Source: Halomicrobium katesii DSM 19301 (GTDB lineage: Archaea > Halobacteriota > Halobacteria > Halobacteriales > Haloarculaceae). From it: a stretch of 64,000 nucleotides of DNA. Location of the stretch: NCBI RefSeq assembly GCF_000379085.1, contig NZ_KB905378.1, forward strand, positions 2,605,512 to 2,669,511, in the 5' to 3' direction. Numbering within the stretch: the first letter of the stretch is position 1; every line of letters begins with the position of its first letter. This document shows positions 43,302-51,897 of this stretch, in pieces. A program made the position numbers and the translations under genes. The notes under the pieces are model-generated. The model did no database searches and was not told the DNA's origin. It was given only the letters and a program-made list of their open reading frames with translations.

Positions 43302-44510
43302 GTGAACCCCACTATCGCACTCGAATGCATCGACTGTGGCCGTGTGTTCGTCCCGGCAGACGAGCGACTCGTCTGTCCGGACCACGACGGGGTCGGCGGC
43401 ATCCTCGACGTGCAGTACGACCAGTCCGGTGCTCGCGAGGCGGTCGCGGCCGGCGTCGGAGAGGGGATCGACGACCTCTGGAAGTACGCGCTCCTGTTGC
43501 CGACGGACGGCCACGCGGTCGATCTCGGCGCGGGCGGGACGCCGCTGCTCGACGCGCCGACGCTCTCGCGGGAACTCGGCGTCACCGTCCGGCTCAAAGA
43601 CGAGCGTGGCAACCCAACGGGATCGATCAAAGACCGGGCCAGCGCCGTCCTGACGAGTCGCGCACTGGCCGGCGACGAGTCGGTGCTGACCTGTGCGTCG
43701 ACGGGTAACGCCGCGGCGTCGCTGGCGGGGTACGCCGCCCGGACGGGCCTGGACTGCTGTATCTTCGTCCCGGCAGACGTGCCCGAGGGCAAGGCCGTCC
43801 AGCCGCTCGTCTACGGTGCCGACGTGTACGCCGTCGACGGCGACTACGACGACGCCTTCTCGCTGTGTCGCCGCGTCGCAGCGAACCGCGAGTGGTACGA
43901 CTGCAGCGCCGCAGTCAACCCCTACGCCGTCGAGGGACTCCGGACCGTCGGCCACGAACTGGCCGAGCAGAGCCGGGCCTCGGTGCCCGACTGGATCGTC
44001 TATCCGATGGGCAACGGCTGCGGGCTGGCGGCGACCTGGAAGGGGTTCCGCGAGTTCGCGGAGCTGGGCATCGTCGAGGAGTGTCCGCGCCTGCTGGGCG
44101 TACAGGCCGAGGGCGCAACCGCCATCCACGACCGCTTTACCGGCGAGCGGGCACGGGCCGGCGGCGAGACGCAGGCCGACAGCATCGACGTGGGCCACCC
44201 ACACAACGCACAGAAGGCGTGTCGCGCGCTCGAAGACAGCGGCGGAGCCACCGTCGTCGTCTCCGATCGGGAGATTCTTGACGCCGAGCGCACGCTGGGC
44301 CGGACCGAGGGCATCTACGCCGAGCCCGCGAGCGCCGCGACGCTCGCTGGCCTCGAATCCGCGGTCGATACGGGGATCGTCGCCCCAGGAGACAGCGCCA
44401 CGCTCGTCGTCACCGGGACCGGGCTGAAAGACACCGCCAGCGCGCGCGACCTCGTCGACGGCGTCGATCGCGTCCCCGACACGCCGGCCGCCGTCCCGGA
44501 CCCCGAGTAG
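43302..44510 (+). CDS. thrC: Threonine synthase
   Basis: A 402-residue PLP enzyme. The N-terminal zinc-like knuckles LECIDCGRVF and LVCPDHDG are typical of archaeal ThrC. The PLP lysine is in NPTGSIKDRAS and the phosphate-binding loop in CASTGNAAASLAGYAA. It converts O-phosphohomoserine to threonine and phosphate. The GTG start at 43302 fits the family N-terminus (MNPTIALECIDCG); no ATG is suitable. Convergent with the next gene with zero gap. Confidence 0.9.
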   Translation: MNPTIALECIDCGRVFVPADERLVCPDHDGVGGILDVQYDQSGAREAVAAGVGEGIDDLWKYALLLPTDGHAVDLGAGGTPLLDAPTLSRELGVTVRLKDERGNPTGSIKDRASAVLTSRALAGDESVLTCASTGNAAASLAGYAARTGLDCCIFVPADVPEGKAVQPLVYGADVYAVDGDYDDAFSLCRRVAANREWYDCSAAVNPYAVEGLRTVGHELAEQSRASVPDWIVYPMGNGCGLAATWKGFREFAELGIVEECPRLLGVQAEGATAIHDRFTGERARAGGETQADSIDVGHPHNAQKACRALEDSGGATVVVSDREILDAERTLGRTEGIYAEPASAATLAGLESAVDTGIVAPGDSATLVVTGTGLKDTASARDLVDGVDRVPDTPAAVPDPE

Positions 44511-45185
44511 TCACTCCGCTGGCACCGCCTGGTCGACGTAGAACCGCGCGGCGGTGACAGTCGTTCCCACGACGAGCAGGAGGAGTTGCCACCCCGACCG
44601 CACGACCGGGAACACGCGGTCGACCGGCTCGGCCGTGTCGCTGCCGTCCGGGTTCGGGTCGACGCCAGTGCTCACGTTGACATCCCGAGACGTGCCCCGA
44701 GCGACCGTCTCGCTACGGTTCGCGTCGCCGGCCCGTTCGGGGCCGAGATCGACGAACGTCTGGACGACCCCCCGCCGACTGGAGAGCTCTATCGTCCCGT
44801 CGATCACGTAGAACTGGTCGTGGAGCGGCCAGAGCGGGTTCGCCCCACCGGCGGAGAACAGATCCAGCCCGATCGCCGCGCCGGCGTACGCGACGATCGT
44901 CACCCACATGATGCGCACGCCTCGGGGACCCCAGCGCCGCCACAGCCACGACCTCTCGCCTCGGCGGAGATCGACCAGCAGGACGACAGCCGCCGTGATC
45001 GGCACCAGCAGCGTGTGAAACGCCCTCCGGTGGCCCACGACCGAGACCAGACCGACGAACGAGTCCAGATCCGCGGCGATCATCGCCCCGAAGAGGATCA
45101 GCACCGACCGTCGGTCGAACGCCGTCCCGAGCAGCGCCGCTCCGATGAGGCCCGCGACCGCCATATGTACGACTGTCGACGGCAT
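44511..45185 (-). CDS. Membrane-bound metal-dependent hydrolase, YdjM type
   Basis: A 224-residue protein. The N-terminus MPSTVVHMAVAGLIGAAL and GAMIAADLDSFVGLVS with VGHRRAFHTLL gives the conserved His and Asp residues of YdjM-like proteins, embedded in helices. Four to five TM helices overall, the last near the C-terminus (LLLLVVGTTVTAARFYV). Substrate unknown. Its stop is adjacent to the thrC stop (TAG|TCA). Confidence 0.8.
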   Translation of the reverse strand: MPSTVVHMAVAGLIGAALLGTAFDRRSVLILFGAMIAADLDSFVGLVSVVGHRRAFHTLLVPITAAVVLLVDLRRGERSWLWRRWGPRGVRIMWVTIVAYAGAAIGLDLFSAGGANPLWPLHDQFYVIDGTIELSSRRGVVQTFVDLGPERAGDANRSETVARGTSRDVNVSTGVDPNPDGSDTAEPVDRVFPVVRSGWQLLLLVVGTTVTAARFYVDQAVPAE

Positions 45186-45304
45186 ACACCAGTGTACGGC
45201 TCGGACAACAGATATCGTTGGGGGCCAGACTCCCGCTGAGCGGAATGCATTTAAGCGTCGGTACCGACTTCGAGTTAGGAACGAGGACTGGGTCTCCTCG
45301 GGGT

Positions 45305-45327
45305 GGCGCAGGCGAGGTGCCTGTGCC
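45305..45327 (+). promoter_or_regulatory. Hairpin in the leader of the RecA-like gene
   Basis: GGCGCAGGC (45305-45313) pairs with GCCTGTGCC (45319-45327) around GAGGT: nine pairs, one of them G-U. It would form in the 5' leader, ~27 bases before the GTG start. Confidence 0.35.
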
Positions 45328-45353
45328 GGCGGTGCGGTCGGTGGTGACACGAC

Positions 45354-45899
45354 GTGCGAAGCGAAAACGACACACAGGGACTCGACGACCGACGTCTGCG
45401 CGTCGAGCCCGGAACGCAAGTACTGGTCTCGATGCCGTCGATGCAGCGGTCGCTCTCGCTGTTGCCGCGGGGCGTCACGGGCAACGTCGTGTTCGTCTCC
45501 TCGACGCCACCGGCGACCGTCGAACGCCGGCTTCGCGAGCGCGGGCTGGCCGTCGAGAGGGTCGGGCTGGTGCCGGTCACCGGCTCCGAGCCAGAATACG
45601 ACGGACCGCTGTGGACGAGCGAGCCGGTCGTGCCGGACGACCTGACCGGCCTCAGTATGCGGTTTACGAGCGCGCTCGGCGCACTCGACGCCGGCCACGG
45701 CTGGGTCCTGTTCGACGCGCTCGACGTACTGGCGATGTACGCCCACCAGGACCGGGTGTGTCGCTTCTTCGATCACGTCACCACGGCGGCCCGCGACCGG
45801 ACCCTCCGGGGCGTCTACACGATCACCGGCGACGCGCTCGACGACCAGTTGGCCGACAGCTTCGCGCACAGCGCCGACCGCGTCGTCGACGCGCGGTGA
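45354..45899 (+). CDS. Haloarchaeal RecA/KaiC-like degenerate protein (DUF7504/DUF835-like)
   Basis: A 181-residue protein. The arrangement resembles a P-loop-less RecA/KaiC fold found in haloarchaeal signal proteins: strands GTQVLVSM, NVVFVSSTPP, GWVLFDALDVLAMY and GVYTITGDAL. No Walker A is visible. A CATTTAAG TATA box lies near 45248-45255, implying a ~70-base leader containing a hairpin (45305-45327). GTG start at 45354; function probably regulatory (inference). Confidence 0.6.
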   Translation: MRSENDTQGLDDRRLRVEPGTQVLVSMPSMQRSLSLLPRGVTGNVVFVSSTPPATVERRLRERGLAVERVGLVPVTGSEPEYDGPLWTSEPVVPDDLTGLSMRFTSALGALDAGHGWVLFDALDVLAMYAHQDRVCRFFDHVTTAARDRTLRGVYTITGDALDDQLADSFAHSADRVVDAR

Positions 45900-45902
45900 G
45901 TG

Positions 45903-45978
45903 ATACTGCGGCCGTACGTCTGTGACGAATTTCGCGACCCGGTGGTCCGAATGTCTTGAAAGTGACAGCCGGCAGTGT
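45903..45978. repeat. Palindromic repeat family B, copy 3 (degenerate)
   Basis: ATACTGCGGCCGTAC at the left and GTGACAGCCGGCAGTGT at the right form imperfect arms. The inner motif GTCTGTGACGAATTTCGCGA matches 16512 and 24673. It starts 3 bases after the stop of the preceding gene (TGA at 45897-45899, then GTGATAC). Confidence 0.65.
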
Positions 45979-46089
45979 GAGGCGTTCGGCAGCGCTGGGG
46001 CCGGTCGAGTGGCCGACGACGCCCGGTCGTGTGGCCGCCGCGTCAGACAGCTACCAACAATTAAGGTGCCGGCCACCATCCGGAGCCAT

Positions 46090-46404
46090 ATGGATCGGGA
46101 TAGTGTTCCCCAGGAAATCACGACGCTCGTGGGTCGCGAGGTGTACACGAACACCGGCGTCTTCGTCGGTGAAGTCGAGGACATCCGTCTCGACCTCGAC
46201 CGCCAGAGCGTGACCGGACTCGCGCTGCACGAACTGAACCGCGAACTGTTCTCGGCGAAGGCGAACCAGGCGCGCGGCGTCATCGTCCCCTATCGCTGGG
46301 TCCAGGCCGTCGGCGACGTCGTCGTGGTCAACGACATCGTCGAGCGACTCCAGGCGAGCAACGAACCAGCCGACGAAGAGGAAGAAGACGAGGTCACCGC
46401 CTAG
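46090..46404 (+). CDS. PRC-barrel domain protein
   Basis: A 104-residue protein. VGREVYTNTGVFVGEVEDIR followed by LDLDRQSVTGLALHELNREL and the barrel-closing VIVPYRWVQAVGDVVVV is a canonical PRC-barrel. The C-terminal tail is strongly acidic. In other archaea such proteins associate with RNA processing or with cell-division scaffolds (CdpB family, recalled). Start ATG 46090. Confidence 0.85.
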   Translation: MDRDSVPQEITTLVGREVYTNTGVFVGEVEDIRLDLDRQSVTGLALHELNRELFSAKANQARGVIVPYRWVQAVGDVVVVNDIVERLQASNEPADEEEEDEVTA

Positions 46405-46435
46405 CGCCGACGCGGCGACCGCCACCAGACGACCG

Positions 46436-47887
46436 TCAGTTCCCGTTCGAACTCTCGCTGTCGACGCCCATCCCTTCGAACAGTTTGCTCCGGACCGCTT
46501 CTTCGGTGAGTGCCAGCAGCGTGTCGCGGTTGTCCTCGCTCGTCTCGATGCCGGTGAAGATGCCCAGCGGGATCTCGACGCTGGCGTCCGTCGAGTGGCC
46601 CGCGGTGTCGCCGATCTCGCCGAACGCGTCGTCGAGCACCTTGCCGATGTTCATCCGGATGTCCTTCGAACGTGCGGCCAGGTAGATCGTGTCGTCGGCG
46701 ATCGCGAACACCGCCGTCGTCGTGATCCCTTCGAGGTTCAGGAGGTGCTGGGCGGCCTGTGACAGGGCGTCGCGGTCGCGGATGAACCCCGCGTTCGAGA
46801 CCAGGTGCGACCCCTTGACCTCGCGGTTGCGGATCGCCTCCGCGAGCACGTCCAGCGTCTCCGGGGACATCGACGGCGACTCGACCTGTTCGAGCGTGTC
46901 GTGGTCGGCGAACGGATAGAGGTACGCCGCCGCCGTGAGATCGGCCGGCGTGGTATCGCGCTTGAAGTCGAGCGTCTCCGCCCGAATCCCGTAGAGCAAC
47001 GCCGTCGCGACCTCCTGCTGGAGGCTCAGCTCCAGTTCCTGGATGTACTTCGTCAGGATCGTCGAGGTCGCGGAGACGTTGGGTCGAATGTCCTCGAAGG
47101 TCGCGTCGTGCGCGTGGTCGTGCTCGTAGTGATCGATGATGAGATCGACCCGTTCGACCGTCGGATCGCCGCCTTTCGCGGTGTCGACGAGCGCGAACGT
47201 GTCGTAGTCGTCGAGGTCGACGTCGTCGCGCGAGACCAGGTCGATGCCGAGCAGATTGACGAACGCCCGGTTCTCCTGGTGGCCGATCTCGCCCTCGTAG
47301 ATGATGTCCGCCTCCACGTCGAGACTCTGGGCGATCGTCCGCAGCGCCGCCGCGCTGGCGATCGAGTCCGGATCCGGCGAGCGGTGGATGAGGACCGCCA
47401 TCCGCTGGTCGGTGTCCTCGATGACCTCGGCGAGCTGGCTCGCCTTGTACTCCAGCTCGCCCGTTTCGAGCGCCCGCATCGCCGAGTCGGCGATCACGGT
47501 CGACGGGTTGATTACCACGTCCGCCCCGACCTCGCTGAGATCGTCGGCCGAGACCGGGTCGTCGGCCCGGGCGACGATGAACTGCTCGCCGCCGTCGGCC
47601 CGAATGTTCCTGACCGCCGCGGCGTTGGCTTCGACGTCGGACGAGAGGATCAACACCACGTCTCTGTCGCTCAGCGTCTGGCTCAGCTCGTCGTCCGCGA
47701 TGTCGCCCACCTGGGCGTTGAGGTCCTGATCGCGCAGTGCCTCGACCCGTCCCTCGTCGCGGTCGAGGATCAGCACGTCCTTGCCCTCGTCGACCAGTTC
47801 CTCCGCAACGGCATGGCCCACGCTCCCACACCCGAGAATAGCGTACTTCGACATAGAGGCCATGGTGATCCCGCTGGCTGTGCTCAT
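46436..47887 (-). CDS. TrkA-N (RCK) domain fused to DHH-family phosphoesterase
   Basis: A 483-residue protein. The N-terminal NAD-binding RCK domain begins KYAILGCGSVGHAVAEELVD (GxGxxG). The DHH-like domain carries RSPDPDSIASAAAL (metal Asp cluster) and LIIDHYEHDH, in which the usual DHH reads DHY. The C-terminal DHHA1-type region has GHSTDASVEIPLG. Haloarchaeal proteins of this type are candidate cyclic-di-AMP or nanoRNA phosphodiesterases gated by nucleotide. Start ATG 47887; TATATAAG-like box at ~47918-47925. Confidence 0.8.
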   Translation of the reverse strand: MSTASGITMASMSKYAILGCGSVGHAVAEELVDEGKDVLILDRDEGRVEALRDQDLNAQVGDIADDELSQTLSDRDVVLILSSDVEANAAAVRNIRADGGEQFIVARADDPVSADDLSEVGADVVINPSTVIADSAMRALETGELEYKASQLAEVIEDTDQRMAVLIHRSPDPDSIASAAALRTIAQSLDVEADIIYEGEIGHQENRAFVNLLGIDLVSRDDVDLDDYDTFALVDTAKGGDPTVERVDLIIDHYEHDHAHDATFEDIRPNVSATSTILTKYIQELELSLQQEVATALLYGIRAETLDFKRDTTPADLTAAAYLYPFADHDTLEQVESPSMSPETLDVLAEAIRNREVKGSHLVSNAGFIRDRDALSQAAQHLLNLEGITTTAVFAIADDTIYLAARSKDIRMNIGKVLDDAFGEIGDTAGHSTDASVEIPLGIFTGIETSEDNRDTLLALTEEAVRSKLFEGMGVDSESSNGN

Positions 47888-48017
47888 TTGTGTGTATACG
47901 AGTCGGATCGAAGCCTCTTATATCAACTGTCTCCGGTGGCGGCGGGATGTGGAACCCCTGCACGGCGGCGTCGAAAGGAAACCTATTTTACTTGCCCCGA
48001 CAACCTTCGAATGCACT

Positions 48018-48091
48018 GGGCCGGTAGCTCAGTCTGGCAGAGCGACGGCCTCTTAAGCCGTCGGTCGAGGGTTCAAATCCCTTCCGGCCCG
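48018..48091 (+). tRNA. tRNA-Lys (anticodon CUU)
   Basis: A 74-nt cloverleaf. Acceptor GGGCCGG (48018-48024) pairs with CCGGCCC (48084-48090), discriminator G. The anticodon stem ACGGC/GCCGT encloses CTCTTAA, giving CUU at 48052-48054. T-arm GAGGGTTCAAATCCCTT is intact. No intron. CCA is not encoded. The 3' end is repeated three more times downstream. Confidence 0.95.
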
Positions 48092-48469
48092 TTTTGCTGC
48101 GAACGATAGTGAGCAGTGAAAACGACACGAGAGATTTGAACCAGACCAGTCGCGCACAGCGAACGAAGTGAGTGAGCACGTCTGGGCGAGGTGCAAATCC
48201 CTTCCGGCCCGTTTCTCGTGCTTCGAACGTGAGAAGCCGAGAGCTTCGCGGAAGGATTTGAAGCAGGGAAGAGCGTTGCTCTGACCGAGGTTCAAATCCC
48301 TTCCGGCCCGTTTTGCTGCGAACGATAGCGAGCAGTGAAAACGACACAAGGGATTTGAACCAGACCAGTCGCGCACAACGAACGAAGCGAGTGAGCACGT
48401 CTGGGCGAGGTGCAAATCCCTTCCGGCCCGTTTCTCGTGCTTCGAACGTGAGAAGCCGAGAGCTTCGCG
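48092..48469 (+). repeat. Array of duplicated tRNA-Lys 3' ends in palindromic repeat units
   Basis: Core CAAATCCCTTCCGGCCCG, the T-arm-to-acceptor end of tRNA-Lys, occurs at 48074-48091 (the tRNA itself), 48194-48211, 48293-48310 and 48413-48430, i.e. steps of 120, 99 and 120 bases. Two ~160-base units (48091-48250 and 48310-48469) are near identical. Each unit also holds an inverted T-arm (GGATTTGAACC) facing the direct one, so each folds into long hairpins. No gene is present. It resembles the footprint of repeated integration at a tRNA gene. Confidence 0.88.
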
Positions 48470-48524
48470 AACGAGTCCGTGAGCGACGGAGCCAGTCGCG
48501 GACGGACTTCGGGAACGGTCACGT

Positions 48525-48959
48525 TCACAGTTCCGTTCGCATCTCGACGTGGGGAATGCCCGCTTCGTCGAACTCGCCGCTGACCGTCTCGTAGCCCAGT
48601 CGCTCGTAGAACCCTTCGACACGGGTCTGAGAGTGTAGTTCCAGGCGGTCGAGACCGTTCTCGATCGCGAGTTGCTCGATCCGATGCATGACCCGGCGAC
48701 CGACGCCGGACTCCCGGTGAGAGGCGCGGACCGCGACGCGCTCGACCTTGCCGACGCCGTCGTCGATCACTCGCAGCCGTGCGGTGGCGACCGGGACGCC
48801 GTTGACCTCGGCGAGGACGTGGGTCGCGTCTGGGTCTTTGCCGTCGATCTCGATCGCCTCGGCGACGCCCTGCTCGTCGACGAACACGTCGCGGCGAACG
48901 TCGAAGGCGGGTTCGAGGTCGGCGTCGCCCGGGAGGACGGTCAGCGTGGGGTCGCTCAT
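48525..48959 (-). CDS. GNAT-family N-acetyltransferase
   Basis: A 144-residue protein of the ElaA/Ydr-like type. Acetyl-CoA loop VAVRASHRESGVGRRVMHRI (R/Q-x-x-G-x-G/R), and the N-terminal DLEPAFDVRRDVFVDEQGVA match. The substrate is unknown. Start ATG 48959 (MSDPTL). Just downstream of the tRNA-Lys repeat array, whose right end lies 55 bases away. Confidence 0.88.
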   Translation of the reverse strand: MSDPTLTVLPGDADLEPAFDVRRDVFVDEQGVAEAIEIDGKDPDATHVLAEVNGVPVATARLRVIDDGVGKVERVAVRASHRESGVGRRVMHRIEQLAIENGLDRLELHSQTRVEGFYERLGYETVSGEFDEAGIPHVEMRTEL

Positions 48960-49075
48960 GTCCGCCTGCAGTTTCTGGACGGGCAAAACGCTTCCCTCCG
49001 ATATCGGTCGCCGACCGTGACACACCCGTCGCTCGCGAGTTTTCCGTCTCGGGCGGGCGGTCCCGTCCAGCGGTC

Positions 49076-50167
49076 TCACTCCGCGATCGGCAACTCGACG
49101 ACGAACGCCGCCCCGCCGAGCTCGCTGTCTTCGACGTAGATCGAGCCGTCAGAGCGTTCGACCAGCGTCGAGACGACGTGGAGCCCGAGCCCGTTGCTCC
49201 CGCCGTCGGTCGTGACGCCGCGTTCGAAGATCCGGGAGCGCTGGGCCTCGGGAATCCCCTGTCCGTCGTCGGCGAAGCGGATGCGTGCGACGCCGTCTGC
49301 GGTCTCCGTCGTCACCCGAACGGTCGGATTCGAGCCCGTGTGCTGGACCGCGTTGTCGAGGATGTTCCCGAACACGGGCCTGAGCGCGTCGGTCCCGCGA
49401 ACGACCAGCCGGTCGTGGAGCGCCGTCTCGACGGTGGCGTCGGGAAAGGACTCGGTGACGGTGGCGACGGTCGTCTCGATGTCCTCGATTGCGTTTCTCG
49501 GCTCCGGGGTCGCCTCGCCCGTCAGCACGGCGGTGACGGCCTCGGCGTTCGACGTGAGGTCGTACAGCCCTTCGACCTGGCTCTCGATGCGTTTGGTGGC
49601 CTCGCCGACGCGCTCGTCGTCGATCGTCGTCAGCACGTCGACCTGTCCGAGGATGACCTGCAGGGCGTTGCGAACGTCGTGACGCAGGAGGCTGTTCGCG
49701 AACGCCGTCCCGTCACGGGCCTGTTGCGCCTGGGCGGCCGTCCGGCGCACGTCGACCAGCAACTCACCGATGCCGTACCCCGCGAGCGCGCCCACGCCAC
49801 CGGCGACGAGGAGCGGAAACTGCGGCTCGCCGATCGGGCGTCCCTCCGCGGCGCGAATACTCAGAGTCGCGGCGTGCAGCGACACCGTAACGAGCAGTCC
49901 GCCCGCCGTCCAGCCGACGATCGACCACCGCTCGTCGGGAGCGAACGGGCTCTGGGTGAGTCGGTAGCCGACGAAGACGACGCCGGCCGAGAGGCCGCCG
50001 GTCAACACGAACGTCGCGACCGGTAACGCGGCACCATCGAGGGAGGCTATCTCGCGCTGAAAGTTCCAGAGTGCGCCCGCGAACCACACCAGCCCCATTG
50101 CGACGAGCACGGGCCCGGCCGGAAGTCGTCCGGCGAGACGGTCCCGCAGCCGACACAACAATTGCAC
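49076..50167 (-). CDS. Membrane sensor histidine kinase
   Basis: About 363 residues. Four or five N-terminal helices (LVAMGLVWFAGALWNF, FVLTGGLSAGVVFVGYRL, WTAGGLLVTVSLHAATL, LLVAGGVGALAGYGIGELL) form a membrane sensor. The H-box is SLLRHDVRNALQVILGQVDV, the N-box GNILDNAVQHT, and the G-boxes DDGQGIP and GGSNGLGLHVV. Response regulator not adjacent. The GTG at 50167 was chosen; a TTG at 50194 would be leaderless relative to the TATA at ~50223. Divergent from the CNNM gene, sharing the promoter region. Confidence 0.85.
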   Translation of the reverse strand: MQLLCRLRDRLAGRLPAGPVLVAMGLVWFAGALWNFQREIASLDGAALPVATFVLTGGLSAGVVFVGYRLTQSPFAPDERWSIVGWTAGGLLVTVSLHAATLSIRAAEGRPIGEPQFPLLVAGGVGALAGYGIGELLVDVRRTAAQAQQARDGTAFANSLLRHDVRNALQVILGQVDVLTTIDDERVGEATKRIESQVEGLYDLTSNAEAVTAVLTGEATPEPRNAIEDIETTVATVTESFPDATVETALHDRLVVRGTDALRPVFGNILDNAVQHTGSNPTVRVTTETADGVARIRFADDGQGIPEAQRSRIFERGVTTDGGSNGLGLHVVSTLVERSDGSIYVEDSELGGAAFVVELPIAE

Positions 50168-50255
50168 GACACAAGCTGGGGAGTGCCGAAACAAACGCTT
50201 TGTGGTGCCACCGAGCCACGAGATATAACAGGCGTCGATCAGAAGGAGTCCAGTG

Positions 50256-51341
50256 ATGAACCCTCCGGAGATCGGCGTCAGACTGGTCGCTGGTGTCGCA
50301 CTGATACTCGCGAACGGGTTCTTCGTTGCGATCGAGTTCGCGCTGACGCGTGCCCGTCAGTTCACCGAGTCCGAGTTCGTCGGCGACGGCGACACCGCGC
50401 TCGAACGGGCGTGGGAGATGACCCAGAACCTCGAAATCTATCTCACCACCTGTCAGGTCGGGATTACCGCGTCGAGCATCGCCGTCGGGATCGTCGCCGA
50501 GCCGGCGCTGGCAGCGCTGTTCGAACCGCTGTTCGAGAACACCGTGCTCGCGACGGTCGGCTCGGGTGCCATCCTCGCGTTCCTGATCATCAACCTCCTC
50601 CACCTGACCCACGGCGAGCAGACGCCGACGTACCTCGGGGTCGAGCGGTCCCGGATGGTGTGTCGCTACGGTGCGACGCCGCTGTACTGGTTCAATCACC
50701 TGATTTCGCCGCTGATCTCGGTCGGCGACCGGGTCGCCAAGTGGACGCTGAAGCTGTTCGGTGTCGAGATGACCGGCGCGTGGCTCGAAACCGAGCAAGA
50801 CGTCATCGAGTCGCGGGCGGATCTCCGAAACGAACTCGGGTCGGTCCTGGAGGAGGGAGACCTCAGCGAGGAGCGTCGCACCGAGGTGATGAACGCCCTC
50901 CAGATCGGCGAACAGCCCGTTCGCGACGTGATGGTCTCGACCGACGAGATCGTCGCGCTGTCGACGGCGGTCGACCCGGCGGAGAACTTCCGTCGGATGG
51001 CCGAACAGCCCCACACCCGGTACCCGCTGGTCGGCGGGGAGCTGACCGACTTCCGTGGCATCCTCTACTTCCCGGTCTTCGCACGCCACCGCGACGATCT
51101 GGCCGAGGGTATCGTCGACTTCGAAGCGCTCGCAGCCCCGCCGGTGACTCTCTCGCCGGACGTGGATGTCAGCGACGCAATCGACCAGTTCCAGGCCGAG
51201 AACCAGGAACTCGCGCTGGTCATCGAAAACGGCGAGGTCGTCGGCATGGTGACCGTCACCGACCTGCTGGAGTCGATCACGGGCGACATCGAAGACCCCA
51301 TCGACGTGGAGGACGGTTCGGGGGCCGCCGAAGACGACTGA
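50256..51341 (+). CDS. CNNM/DUF21 membrane protein with CBS-domain pair (CorC/HlyC type)
   Basis: A 361-residue protein. The DUF21/CNNM transmembrane domain (~1-190; LVAGVALILANGFFVAIEF and LTTCQVGITASSIAVGIVAE) is followed by two CBS domains (from RDVMVSTDEIVALSTAVDPA; ENQELALVIENGEVVGMVTV). It is a putative Mg/Co transporter or regulator. ATG 50256 follows a purine-rich AAGGAG; GTG 50253 is an alternative. The TGA stop (51339-51341) is followed directly by TA and then the IS630 element. Confidence 0.9.
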   Translation: MNPPEIGVRLVAGVALILANGFFVAIEFALTRARQFTESEFVGDGDTALERAWEMTQNLEIYLTTCQVGITASSIAVGIVAEPALAALFEPLFENTVLATVGSGAILAFLIINLLHLTHGEQTPTYLGVERSRMVCRYGATPLYWFNHLISPLISVGDRVAKWTLKLFGVEMTGAWLETEQDVIESRADLRNELGSVLEEGDLSEERRTEVMNALQIGEQPVRDVMVSTDEIVALSTAVDPAENFRRMAEQPHTRYPLVGGELTDFRGILYFPVFARHRDDLAEGIVDFEALAAPPVTLSPDVDVSDAIDQFQAENQELALVIENGEVVGMVTVTDLLESITGDIEDPIDVEDGSGAAEDD

Positions 51342-51387
51342 TACAGTCGTGCGAAAGTATTTGCCAGTGTAGACTCAATTTGCGGTA

Positions 51388-51897
51388 ATGGGACGGTTAG
51401 ACGATATCACTCTGGAAGAGCTTCAGGAGCTCCGTGAACAAACAGAGGGTGAGGTTCCTCGAGAACGTGTTCTTGCTGCAATCGGCCGAAAGCAGGGCGA
51501 TGAACACGAGACACTAGCTGAACGACATGGTGTCGTGGAGAAGACGATCCGCAACTGGCTCGATCGGTTCACTGAAGAACCGATCGAGCAAGCTCCCTAC
51601 GACGAATCCAGACCAGGCCGCCCCTCGAAGCTCGACAAACACGAACGCAAACAGTTCTTCGAGCGGCTCCAACAATCGCCGACAGAACTCGGCTACGAGC
51701 AACAAGCGTGGTCGCCGAAACTGCTCCTTCACCATGTCAAACAAGAGTACGGAGTCGAATACAGCGAAGGCCACGCTCGGAAACTCCTGGGAAAGGCCGG
51801 GCTGTCCTGCCGGACAGCACGGCCGCGAAATCACGAGGCTGATCCAGAACAAGAAGCCGAATTTCAACAAACAGTCGAAAAAAACGGCCGAAACTGA
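51388..51897 (+). CDS. IS630 transposase OrfA (winged HTH DNA-binding part)
   Basis: A 169-residue frame. The N-terminus with ALAERHGVVEKTIRNWLDRF-like helix-turn-helix (residues ~40-65) is followed by a second HTH and a linker (SPKLLLHHVKQEYGVEYSEG). It ends at TGA 51895-51897, shortly after the slippery run at 51879. Alone it would give an inhibitor or DNA-binding protein; joined to OrfB by -1 frameshifting it gives the complete ~355-residue transposase. Confidence 0.88.
   Translation: MGRLDDITLEELQELREQTEGEVPRERVLAAIGRKQGDEHETLAERHGVVEKTIRNWLDRFTEEPIEQAPYDESRPGRPSKLDKHERKQFFERLQQSPTELGYEQQAWSPKLLLHHVKQEYGVEYSEGHARKLLGKAGLSCRTARPRNHEADPEQEAEFQQTVEKNGRN
51879..51885 (+). promoter_or_regulatory. 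Programmed -1 frameshift signal A AAA AAC
   Basis: In the OrfA frame the bases read A|AAA|AAC, the canonical X XXY YYZ heptamer (seven A, 51878-51884, then C). Slipping back one base moves the ribosome into OrfB. A weak stem CAACAA/TTGTTG (51899-51915) lies 13 bases downstream. Confidence 0.7.

Noticed and set aside
48091-48469. Additional tRNA genes after tRNA-Lys
   Set aside because: Only T-arm and acceptor 3' sequence is repeated; no D-arm or anticodon arm is present in the copies.
48091-48469. CRISPR array
   Set aside because: Repeat spacing is 99-120 bases with near-identical intervening sequence, palindromic and few in number; not spacer-like.
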